Positions 47,301-60,500 of a DNA stretch of 64,000 nucleotides are shown piece by piece. The notes under the pieces were generated by a model that was not told where the DNA came from, searched no databases, and saw nothing but the letters and a program-made list of their open reading frames with translations. A program made the translations under genes and the position numbers. How positions within the stretch are numbered: the first letter of the stretch is position 1; every line of letters begins with the position of its first letter. This DNA comes from Monoplex corrugatus (taxonomy: Eukaryota > Mollusca > Gastropoda > Littorinimorpha > Ranellidae), in the NCBI GenBank assembly GCA_030674185.1, contig CM060307.1, forward strand, positions 46,373,681-46,437,680. The letters are read 5' to 3'.

Positions 47301-50300
47301 TGCAGAATTCAGGCCAAAGGTCTGGCTTGGTCATGTTGACATTTGGGAAAGTTAAACAGAGAAAGACTAGACTGGTTTTCTGGTAATGCTATACAAAACT
47401 GTAATAGAAACAGACAGGCATAACTGCATGTTGTGAAGTTGAAGCTTTTTTTGTTCATTGTCAGTACATTATCCTCCACATTCTATAAATATAAACTGCT
47501 ATTATACACAGACAACCTGTTATAAAATGTCAGTGGTGTTTTTGTTGTTGTTGTTGTTGTTTGGTTGGTTTTTTGGTTTTTTGTCTTTTTGGTCTATGTA
47601 AGTTAGAAAATGTGTACTTTTCAGTGTTATGTATGGAAATTAAATGGATACAGGGAGATCCCCTCATGTAAAATAACAGCTAATGGCACAACATTGAGAC
47701 AAAAGTTGATAAGTTTAAATACCTGGGAACAGTCATCTCACCAGACAACTGATACACATTCAAGAAAATGAAAAACGTTCTCCCCAACAATAGTATCTAG
47801 AATATTTCAAAATTTCCAGTTCTGATATACAATACATTCATAATTTGTTTTGATGGAATTATTTTGAATTCTTATGACACCTTGATATTTTGTGGTGCAG
47901 CGTCTTGTGATCTGGTTATACTGTATAATACAATAAAAAAAAACCGTGTCATGTATGTCTGAACTGGACATTTTGTCAAAGATGATGAACTCACATCATA
48001 GATATCTGCTGGTTCTGCTATTTGCTGAAACAAGACGACAGAGCTGCTGGCCATGGAGAACAACTCGCTCCGAGACTGGGAAGGTTTTCGTCCAAACATG
48101 GAGGTCTTGCCACTGGATTCCTTCCCTTTGCCAGCTGTTGGTAAACACACTTCTCCAGAACAAACTAACAGAGCACAGTTAACACAGATCCAAGTAACAA
48201 CACTATCATTTAAGAAAACTTGAAAAAAAAATTCAACAATAGATTTCCTGGCTTTTATTACACATTACAATCATGCAGAAAAGACTCATAATGAATCCAA
48301 CCTGAGGAGGTTTCAATGATATGCTTGTAAAATAAAATACTGTCAAGAACCATTGTTCTGATGCTGTACTATCAGTCACCACATGCATCAGCTTGAAGTT
48401 CTCATTCAAAATGCAAATATATACAAATCTAAAACTTTGTGGTAATATGGACAATATCATAGACTAACAGATGACAAAATTTGAATGTATTCACTTTTTT
48501 ATTGACTGATTTATCACTTGTCAAAAACTTTTTTTTTTAAATGATGCGAGGTGAGTAACTTAATCTCATCACACAAAAACTTTTAATGTGGTCTTTTGTA
48601 TCTATAGACACTTCCGAATTGTAGAAATGGAATGGGCAAATGTGTATGCAACATGGATATTCAATGCAGAGTAAATAATGTAATGATGCGAGGTGAGTAA
48701 CTTAATCTCATCACACAAAAACTTTTAATGTGGTCTTTTGTATCTATAGACACTTCCGAATTGTAGAAATGGAATGGGCAAATGTGTATGCAACATGGAT
48801 ATTCAATGCAGAGTAAATAATGTTATTAGACCACATAAATACTGGCACACTCACACACATGCTGTAGTGGATGTTAATATTATGTCCACGCATGTAGCAC
48901 TCAAACAAAGACATTCACAGCCAGTCTAAGAGAGCAGCTGCTTTTTATGACGACTGTTGAACAGAGCTGTATCGCCTAGTTCACACACAACTATTGAACA
49001 ATGCACAAAGAATATTAAAACCTGAGGTATAATACAGAGTCCTTCTGTAACAGTGTATCTTGAGTCAAAGATCCTGTAAGCCATATCAGTGTTTGATGAC
49101 TTTAAGATCTTGTAAACCTGTCAGTGTTTGGTGAGTTAAGATCCTGTAAGCCTGGCTGTGTTTGGCGACTTTAAGATCCTGTAAGCCTGTCAGTGTTTGG
49201 TGACTTAAAGATACTGTAAGCCTGGCAGTGTTTGGTGACTTTAAGATCCTGTAAGCCTGGCAGTGTTTGGTGGTGGTTGTTTTTTTCAATCCTGTAAGCC
49301 TGTCCATGTTTGGTGACTTTAAGATCCTGTAAGCCATATCAGTGTTTGGTGACTTTAAGATCTTTAAGTCATGTCAGTGTTTGGTGACTAAGATCTGTAA
49401 GTCATGTCAGTGTTTGGTGACTTTAAGATCTGTAAGTCATGTCAGTGTTTGGTGACTTTAAGATCTGTAAGTCATGTCAGTGTTTGGTGACTTTAAGATC
49501 TGTAAGTCATGTCAGTGTTTGGTGACTTTAAGATCCTGTAAGCCAAGTCAATATTTGGTGACTGAAGATCCTGTAAGCCTGTCAGTGTCTGGTGACTTTA
49601 AGCTACTGTAAACCTGGCAGTGTTTGATGACTTAAGATCCTGTAAGCCTGTCAGTGTTAGGTGACTTTAAGATCCTGTAAGTCTGCCAGTGTTTGGTGGT
49701 GGTTGGGTTGTTTTTTTTCCAAGATCATGTAAGCCTGTCCGTGTTTGGTGAGTGACTTTAAGATCCTGTAAGCTGTATCAGTGTGTGGTGACTTTCAGAT
49801 CCTGTAAGTCATGTCAGTGTTTGGTGACTTTCAGATCCTGTAAGCCATGTCAGTATTTGGTGACTTTCAGATCCTATAAGCATGTCAGTGCTTGGTGGCT
49901 TTAAGATCCTGTAAGCCTGTCGGTTTTGGAGACATTAAGATCCTGTAAGCCATGTCAGTGTTTGGTGGCTTTAAGATCCTGTAAGCCTATCAGTGTTGGG
50001 TGACTTTAAGATCCTGTAAGTCATGTCAGTGTTTGGTGACTTTAAGATCCTGTAAGCCTGTCAGTGTTAGGTGACTTTAAGATCCTGTAAGTCTGTCAGT
50101 GTTAGGTGACTTTAAGATCCTGTAAGCATGTCAGTGTTTGGTGACTTTAAGATCCTGTAAGCCGTATCAGTGTCTGGTGACTTTAAGATCCTGTAAGCCC
50201 GTCAGTGTTAGATGACTATAAGATCCTGTAAGCATGTCAGTGTTTGGTGACTTTAAGGTCCTGTGAGCCATATCAGTGTTTAGTAACTTTAAGGTCCTGT

Positions 50301-52290
50301 AAGCCTGTCAGTGTTAGGTGACTTTAAGAACCTGTAAGCCATGTCAGTGTTAGGTGACTTTAAAATCCTGTAAGCCATGTCAGTGATAGATGACTTTAAG
50401 GTCCTGTAAGCCTGTCAGTGTTAGGTGACTTTAAGATCCTGTAAGCCTGTCAGTGTTAGAAGACTTTAAGATCCTGTAAGCATGTCAGTGTTTGGTGACT
50501 TTAAGGTCCTGTAAGCCTGGCAGTGTTTGGTGACTTTAAGATCCTGTAAGCCATGTCAGTGTTTGGTGGCTTTAAGATCCTGTAAGCCATATCAGTGTTT
50601 GGTGACTAAGATCCTGTAAGCCATGTCAGTGTTTGGTGGCTTTAAGATCCTGTAAGCCATATCAGTGTTTGGTGACTAAGATCCTGTGAGCCATGTCAGT
50701 GTTTGGTGGCTTTAAGATCCTGTAAGCCATGTCAGTGTTTGGTGACTAAGATCCTGTAAGCCATATCAGTGTTTGGTGACTTTAAGATCCTGTAAGCCAT
50801 GTCAGTGTTTGGTGACTAAGATCCTGTAAGCCATGTCAGTGTTTGGTGACTAAGATCCTGTAAGCCATGTCAGTGTTTGGTGACTAAGATCCTGTAAGCC
50901 ATATCAGTGTTTGGTGACTTTAAGATCCTGTAAGCCATGTCAGTGTTTGGTGGCTTTAAGATCCTGTAAGCCATATCAGTGTTTGGTGACTAAGATCCTG
51001 TAAGCCATGTCAGTGTTTGGTGGCTTTAAGATCCTGTAAGCCATATCAGTGTTTGGTGACTAAGATCCTGTGAGCCATGTCAGTGTTTGGTGGCTTTAAG
51101 ATCCTGTAAGCCATGTCAGTGTTTGGTGACTAAGATCCTGTAAGCCATATCAGTGTTTGGTGACTTTAAGATCCTGTAAGCCATGTCAGTGTTTGGTGAC
51201 TAAGATCCTGTAGGCCATGTCAGTGTTTGGTGACTAAGATCCTGTAAGCCATGTCAGTGTTTGGTGACTAAGATCCTGTAAGCCATATCAGTGTTTGGTG
51301 ACTTTAAGATCCTGTAAGCCATGTCAGTGTTTGGTGGCTTTAAGATCCTGTAAGCCATATCAGTGTTTGGTGACTAAGATCCTGTAAGCCATGTCAGTGT
51401 TTGGTGGCTTTAAGATCCTGTAAGCCATATCAGTGTTTGGTGACCTATGGAAAACACAAAAAATACTTGGCACGCAAAACCACCCAAGATGGGAATATGC
51501 AGACTTTGTAGCAAAATAACACCTGCACAGCATGGGCAAAACAATACAAACACTGGTACATGCATCAGAAAAATACTGCTTGAAACACATACACCAACAA
51601 CAAATTAAAAAAACTCACAAGACATCATACATAATTCAAACATCTTTGATTTTGAAAAGAATAGAGAAAGATCAAAAATGACAAGAGAATAGTATGAACA
51701 AAGAAAGAAAATAGTAAACCATTTGACTCCCTCACCCCGTCCACAAGCATCTTGCATTGTCAACCATGCAAGCGAAGCAAAAATTTAACCCTTTGACTCC
51801 CTCCCCCATCTACCGGCTTCCTGCAGGAAGATGGTGGATAGGTGAGGGAGTCAAAGGGTTAGGTTTTTGAGTTGGTAGATAGGGTGCGGGAGTCAAAGGG
51901 TTAAAAAGTGAGCCTGACAAAAGACAGCATACAACAGAGACAGGTCCCGCCCTATACTGACTGGAACTTTTGTCCCTGAAGGCCAGACAGATGTCCCCCT
52001 GGATGCTGATGTCGACACCAGAAGGGATGACGTGGTCACCTGGTCGTTTGGCATCGGCAAACACATGCTGAATCAGCATGCTGTCTTTGCCTGTGCTCAA
52101 CATCACGTGGGGATCTTTCCACACCACACCTGTAGTGAAAACGGTGAACATGTTCACAGCATGGCTATTCCCTGTCAGAATATTGAATATAAATCCTGAA
52201 TACTAAATACATAATATGTATCAGATTACAGGGCAAAGTTATATAAAAGACTATATCATCATAATCAACCAACTTCTCGTTTCCATCTGC

Positions 52291-52323
<33 letters not shown>

Positions 52324-52363
52324 CCTCTCTCTCACATGCACACACTCACACACACACCACACA

Positions 52364-52429
<66 letters not shown>

Positions 52430-55400
52430 CTTTAAAAATATGTCAATTATAAATACATCAATATAAAACATATACTGAAGACAGGAGTCACTTTTCAGTT
52501 AATAACTCTACCAGCTCTATAATTTCAGAAAAGTAGCATCTGGATATTGATGGAATATGTCTTTGAAATTTAAAAGGTGAAGGAAAGAAGAAGAGGAGAG
52601 GGTGCAAATGTGTCCATATATGAATATGTGATATATATGTAAGAGTCGTTGTATATGGATATAGTGTGATATTATAGGTAAGTGTCCATATATGACTATG
52701 TTGATACATATGTAAGTGTCCTTTATATGAATATGTGTGACATATGTAAGTGATATCCATATGAATATGTGTGATATATATGTGTGTCCATTATGAATAT
52801 TGTGATACATAGTAAGTGTCCATATTGAATATGTGTGATACATATAGTGTCATATTGATATTGTGATACATATGTAAGGTCCATATATGAATATTGTGAT
52901 ACATATGTAAGTGTCCATATATGAATATCTGGATACATATGTAAGTGTCCATATATGAATATGGTGATACATATGTAAGTGTCCATATATGAATATCTGT
53001 GATACATACGTAAGTGTCCATATATGAATATCTGTGATACATACGTAAGTGTCCATATGTGACTATGTGTGATATATATATGTATATGTAAGTGTCCATA
53101 TATGAATATCTGTGATACATATGTAAGTGTCCATATATGAATATGTGTGATACATATGTAAGTGTCCATATATGAATATCTGTGATACATATGTAAGTGT
53201 CCATATATGAATATCTGTGATACATATGTAAGTGTCCATATATGAATATAAGTGATATATATGTAAGTGTCCATTATGAATATAAGTGATATATATGTAA
53301 GTGTCATATAGAATATAAGTGATATATATGTAAGTGTCCATATATGAATATAGTGATATTATGTAAGTGTCAATATATGAATATGTGTGGATATGTGTGT
53401 AACTGTCCATATACGGATGTGTGATATATACGTAAGCGTCATATATGGATGTGTGATATATATGTAAGTGTCCATATACGAATATGTGTGATGTACCTAT
53501 GTCTGACATGGAATGATGTGGTTCAGCATGACGTAGTACATGTTATAGCATACACCACCTCAAAAATAACAATCAACAGAAAATCAATCAAATGAAAAAC
53601 AAAAGCAAGTAAACATACAAGTGGCGACATCCTTGTGCTGATCAAAACAGGCAAAGGGAATGAAGGGTCGTCGCACGTCCCACACGTTGATGCTGTGGTC
53701 CAGCAATAGAGAACAGTTGGCAATGTGGAAGCGACGCTGGGGCCGCCATTTGATGCGACCCACAGAGGCTATAGTCTGCACTGTGTAGAGCAGCTGGATT
53801 GGCTGCTTGTTCAGGTCCCATACCTAATACAAAGGTGAATTCTGTCCACACTACCTGTAGCTCACATGGAAGTGAGATGGTAAAGTGTAAGTTTTCTTTG
53901 GATCTTCATTATGCGGACTTCGCCCATTTGTCTCTTCCTCACCGCATTTCTTTCCCCAACCCCAACAGGATGAAGTAACTATTCATGATCACAGTTACGT
54001 GAAAAGGAGGCCACATGCACAAAGTTTTTTCTTGAGCCACCAGTTGCTGTGGTAGTACAATGGACTACTGACTGGAAGGCAGTGGGTTCCAATCCCCATC
54101 AACCTTCAAAAAATCATTGTGGGATTTTTCAGTTTTCAGTTTTCAGCTTTATGTGCACTGGGCTCATTGGGAAGACTAGGATCAAAGAGTCCAGTCTCAT
54201 CCACTTCACACATGTGTTATTGAGGGTATTACTCAAATCTTCTGACCAACACCACAGGTGTCTTGGGCCTGGTTGACACCACAATATATTATAACAGTAA
54301 GCGTAGAGTACAGCCCTGTCACGCAGTCTCAATCCCAGATGGAACTCCATAGTATCATGATTATCATCTATTATCACATTGTAAAAACTGTCAGATTCTG
54401 TGTCCCTTAAGGTGGCATAGAAAAACAAAGGAAAAAAAGATCTTCTTAGTGCAATGATCTTTAAAAAATGAAAAAAAAAAGGAAAGAAGAAATTCTTCTC
54501 AAACCAGACTCCAACTGGTGTAGTCCGACCAGATGGCAGAAGCTCCATCTCTGTGCCAACCAAGCCTCAATCAGGCCATACCTAGTACAGTACATATGGC
54601 ATGGCATGGAGTCTGGGGTACTGCATCTCCTCCTTCCCTTCACCATGCACAATTCCCTTTGTCCTTCCCCTCCACTGATATTAAACTGTTGCTGTCCTTT
54701 TAAAGCAATAATTAGTCTGCTGCATTAATTATTGCAGTAAATTCTTATCACTGTTTGTGAGCAATAACAATGTTGAGATCATCATGTTCTTCATAACTCT
54801 CCAAGAAATAAAGAGTCCGTATCCTAGTTTTTTCTCAGTTTTAGTCAAAAATCAATTTCAAATTAAGTGTTGATAAATATAAGAAAACTACTGCTGAATT
54901 TGAAGGGTCAAAGAACGTTTTTCGCCACACTCTTTTTCAAAACTATTACTGTTATAGATATGAATCACGTAAGTTTTAACATATCAACAAATTCATACAA
55001 AATCTAAGCCACAAATATGATTTTAAACATTATAATACCAAAACAAGCATTGTACATACATCATTTACCTTTTCATGACATTACAAGAAATTTATGATGA
55101 TCAAAAAGTAACTCCTATAAACCTGCATTTAATTTTCTAGCATTTTCAGCAATTTTCTAATGATGAAACAAGCATATGAAATTTAAGTCTGTTTAACAGC
55201 AAATTTTATACACTTCTTCTTTTGTCTGATATGAACCTTTTCTTATACTGTAATGATTACACACACAGTTGTCATCTTATCACACTATGTTTTATCCAAG
55301 TTCCTGAATATAAATCCTGATTTTAAAAAAATGCACAAAAAAAAGATTACTGCTTATCTTTGAAATCAACATAAACAGACATTACGTTATCTAAAACAAT

Positions 55401-57474
55401 CATGCGTGACACTGTATATGAAGAAAAAGCTCTGCTTCTTTATTTGTTCAACTGTTCAGTAGTTAGAAATGCAGCATAACATATGTGATACTGCAAAACA
55501 GTCAATGACAATGAATGCATTTATCAGAGAATTAATTTGCTGAAAGAAAATACACTCCACCTAGACAAAAAAAAAAAAAGGAGAACAAATTTATACATAG
55601 GCTTTCTGAAACCCAAAGGAATTCATACAAAATCACTGTAATGCAATGTTTCCAACCAAAAGATGGTGGACAGGGTCAGAAACTAATCAGCTGTTTAGAT
55701 TTTAACCCTTTGACTCCCACACCCTATCCACATACCACAAAAACTTTACCCTTTGATTCCCCCATTCTATCCACCAGCTTCCTGCAAGTGTTAATCATGT
55801 AGAATTTTTCAACATAATGTCTTGAAGTCTTACCTTGATCATTTTGTCACGACCAGCTGTAGCCAACCACAGTTTGTCATCAGGGTGCCAGTCGATGGCG
55901 AACACTGGCTCGTTGTGTGCTGTGAAATGTTTCTCACAGCGGTCAGGTCGACGCATGTCCCACAGCTATAGCAACAATGAAAAAATAAACAAATCACTCA
56001 GAGAAACGTCACAGGCAACAATCAGTTAACCCTTTGACTCCTGCATCCTGTTCACCAGCATCCTGCATTGTCGACGATGCTAGCAATTTACCCTTTGACT
56101 CCCTCACCCTATCCACCAGCTTCCTTGCAGGAAGCAGGTGGATAGCGTGAGAGAATCAAAGGGTTGAGTTTTTGCAATGGGTGTACAGAATGCAGAAGTC
56201 AAAGGGTTAATACAAGAAACAATTATTCAAATCAACAGAACAGGAGCCACTCAGTGTAAGTATCAATACAACATACAGTTAAACCAATAAACAGGAAACG
56301 TTCAGTTAACACAACAACAACAACAAAAGTCAAAACAATGGAACAGAACACAAGTAAACCTGCATACCTGACCTGTGGTGTTCCACAAGGATCTGTCCTT
56401 GGCCCTGTTCTTTTCACTCTTTATACCTCCCCCTGTCCACCATCATCAACTCCCACTCTATGAAACACCACTTCTATGCTGATGACACCCAACTTCAAGA
56501 CAGTGACTCACCTGACAATATACAGCGCCTCCTGACTCGCACCGCTGAGTGTTACTCGGACATTAAGAACTGGATGACGTTCAACAAACTTCAGCTTAAT
56601 GACGACAAGACAGAAGCTATCCTCATTGGCACCCATCAGAAACTTTCTCAGCTGCCTCCTCTTTCTCTCCCATTATGTAACACATCAGTCCCAATTTCTG
56701 ATTCAGCTAAAAACTTGGTGTCTGCATTGACTCTACCCTCTCCATGAACAACTTTGTTTCTCAAACTGCCAGATCTTGCTACTATCATCTCCATCGTATA
56801 AGCCTGATCAGGAAGTATCTCTCTGTCGAAACAACTGCAAAACTCGTTCTCTCCTTCATAATGTCTCGCATTGACTATTGCAATTCACTCCTGTCTGGTC
56901 TTCCTGCCTCCACCATTCACATCCTACAGCACATTCAAAACAATGCTGTACGCCTTGTACTCAAAAAGAAAAAAGCTGACCACATATCTCCTCTCCTGGC
57001 ACAACTTCACTGGCTCCCTGTATCAAAGCGCATACAGTACAAACTAGACACCATGTGCTACAAAAGCCTCAATAACGCAGCCCCCGATTACTTGTCAAGC
57101 CTACTTGAGATCTATGTTTCCCCACTTAACCTCCGCTCTGCCTCCGATCCTCCGACTTTTCGCTTTCCACGCACTAAGCTCAATATCTATGGTCCATGAG
57201 CCTTCTCTGTTTCTGGTCCACTCTCCTGGAACAAACTTCCTCTCTCAGTCCGTCAGCAACCTACTTTTGTCTCCTTCAAGTCCACTCTCAAAACTCACCT
57301 TTTCTCCTCTGCATAAAATCCTAACCTCACTCAACCCCCCTCTGCAGCCTGTCTCCGCTCGGAGGGGAATCACATTGTTATAATATATAATTGTATATGA
57401 TATGCTCTCTTTAATTTTCCATTGCTTTTATTCTTGCTTTTATTGCTTTTATTCTTTCTCCCCATTTATAGCCA

Positions 57475-57522
<48 letters not shown>

Positions 57523-60500
57523 GTGTGCGTGTGCGTGTGCGTGTGCGTGTGCATGTGCATGTGCATGTGCGCGTGCGTGCATGCGTGCGTGTGTGCGTGT
57601 CTGTTTCAGCGCTTAGATTTGATTTTATCAAGATTTTGCGCTATATAAATATTGTAAATATATAATATAATATATAGATGAAATGAACACATATACATGA
57701 GCCACAAACAAATTTGGACAAACTTTCAAAGGCTATCAAACCTTTACTATCAATCAAACCAACATGTAAAACACTTTGGTAAACACCCAATATCATTCTT
57801 TTTAACTAAAGCATGAAAACCTTAAAAAGTTCTAAATCTCTATTCCTCAAACCTTCTTTATTACTTACACATACTCAGACCGACAAGTAAAAGCAATAAA
57901 CATGGAGATAATTTGAAAAAGAAAATAAGAGAAGGAAAGTCTGAAGGAGAAAGAAGGGGACAAAGGTGGTGGTGGTAGTAAGAAAAAATATCAAGCTAGA
58001 AGCAGAAACTGCAGAGTAAGACAATGTCACATGTAAAGCAGTTTTTGTTTTTATTAAATGCCATAATACAATGTGTTTATTAAGTGAATTTCTCCACAAT
58101 GGCATTTCAGAAAACACTTCTCCGTGTTTTTGTTCTGTTTTCAATGTTGTAGAGTACTGTAAAGTTTCAAAATACACTTCATTTCATCTCAGTTTTCAAG
58201 CATGGACACACATCTCAGTTCTCAAGCGCACGCGCGCACACACACACACGCACACACACACACACACGCACACACACATGTGCGCACACACACACACACA
58301 CACACACACAATCCCAAACATAAAAGCAGACACACTAACAGGGAAATAATTTGGCTCAGAGCCATTAAGTGGCACATCTCAAATTTCTTGTCTGTCACAC
58401 TGTCATACATAGCGTTCATATCATTTTGTTTCATAAAAACGACATTTTGTGCTCTATGTGTGATTCCACCTTTACAGTGAAATCAGTTTCTCACCTGGAC
58501 TAGGCCATTCTCATAAGCTGCACCAAAGTTAAAGTAGCCAAGACTGGAAGGACAGAACTGGATGTCTCGGACACTTTCAGAGCTACTACCTCTAAAGGTC
58601 AATGACACCTGCTTCCTGCGTAGATCCTGCAGATGAAACATAATCACATACACACACACATGCGTGTGTGCACACACACGTACGCACACATGTGCACGTG
58701 CACGTGCGCGCACATGCGCACGCACGCACGCACGCACCACACACACACACACAGATTTTTTTGTAAATGATGTGATTTGAGTAATATATCCAGATTTGGC
58801 ACCATATAAATCTCAGAATTATTATTACAGGACAGGGATTCAGGCACTAACATGTCTGGACAAAATTTGAGAGATCGAAAAAAACATCTTCATCCTTTAC
58901 CCATCAAGCATTAGCCAACAGAGTCAGTTCTTCCAATTGTAAGTCTGACATTGAACTAACTTGTAGATAGTCAGAAAAGTTTGTTCTGCACGTGTGTGAT
59001 CTGGCTAAGTCGTTCCCATCACCAACAGTTTTCCTTTCATACCAACATCAATTTCAGCCATGGATACATTCCAACAAATACATACAATGTTGTGTATTCA
59101 CCAAGTCACTATCTCAGTAACAACAAACTATGGTAACAATTAGCTCTAAGTATGCTCAAGCCAAAGTTTTGAATCTTTGCAAGTTATCCCCAAAGTCGAA
59201 TCTAGCACTAAAATTTTGTAACTCCATGAAATAATGCTTATGCATTTAGGCTGTTTGTTTTTTTGTTTGTTTGTTTGTTTGTGTGTTTGTTTGTTTGTGT
59301 GTTTGTTTGTTTAGATACTTTGCAGATTTCTACAAACACATGGAATAGTATGCTGCCTAAGTCCAGCTATTTACAAGCAATTTAATTCATGTCTCAAAAG
59401 TTTTTAAAAAGCCTGGAATCAAAGCTCTTTGTCTCTTTCTTTGTTGGTTTGTTTCTTTGTTTATGTTGGTTTGTTTCTTCATTTGTTTCTTTGTTTAGAT
59501 ACATTGCAGAGTTCTACAAAAACATGGAAGAGTGTGCTACCTAAACTCAATATGCTACCTAAAACAGCCATTCGCAAGTAATTTGAATGACGTCTTAACA
59601 TGTTTAAAGAAGTCTGAAAACAAAGCAACATACGTGAAGTTTCATGGTACCATCCTGAGAACCACTCAAGAGCAGGTATGCTTCACTGCTGTGGAACACC
59701 ACCCTGTTCACTGAACGCTTGTGCTCGTTGAAGACAACATCTGGATAAAAATCATTTTCGATTCAGTTAAGTTTCAATACCACGTGAAGTTTACTTCAGT
59801 ACTTGACAAACCTCAGAATACATTCCAAATTGCTTCCAAGGCAACCCACAAGCAAGAGAATCAGTAACTTGAGGAGAGTCATACAGTATTATATACTACA
59901 AAGACCACATCTGTACAGACTTGAGTACATAGCACTAATGAAATCAGAGCTTTCTGTGACAGACAGACAGACAGAGAGTGTGAGTGCATTGGTGTGTGCA
60001 TGCATGTGTGCATGTGAACCTGCAAATGTGAGTGTGTGCAAGTGTGTGAGAATGTGTACAGGAACCCACGTGCACATGTACATGTCTGTGTATGTGAGAG
60101 TCCAAGAGAGAACCAAAAACAGACTATCTGAATCCATTCCTATCTCAATCAAATTTGGAAAATGAAATAAAATTTTCACATGTGAACACATCATCTGCAC
60201 ATGACATTATATATATTCATAGGTTTTCGTCTATGATTTATGACTCATAAATTTACACCTTTACCAAACAATGACTCATAAATTTATGTCTATATCAAAC
60301 AATGACCTATGAATTTATGCCTATATCAAAAAATGACTCAGAAATTTACCTCTATATCAAACAATCTTCGTAAAAATTAAAGCATCATGAACATGAAATA
60401 CTGTGTACCAAACGAAACACTACACAAACTCATGAACATAAAATGATTACATACTTTTTTTATCTCTTCCCTTCTCTACTTTACCTTATGCTCTTCCCTT

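Noticed and set aside
52723..53509. Minus-strand open frames of 144-194 codons rich in [14 protein letters not shown]
   Set aside because: They are translations of the ~35-bp intronic minisatellite; nothing resembles a real protein family.
54049..54120. tRNA gene at the head of the 54 kb element (and at 62.70-62.76 kb)
   Set aside because: Only the A/B-box layout resembles a tRNA; no cloverleaf with a proper acceptor stem is seen, and a conserved non-tRNA body follows, so these are SINE heads.
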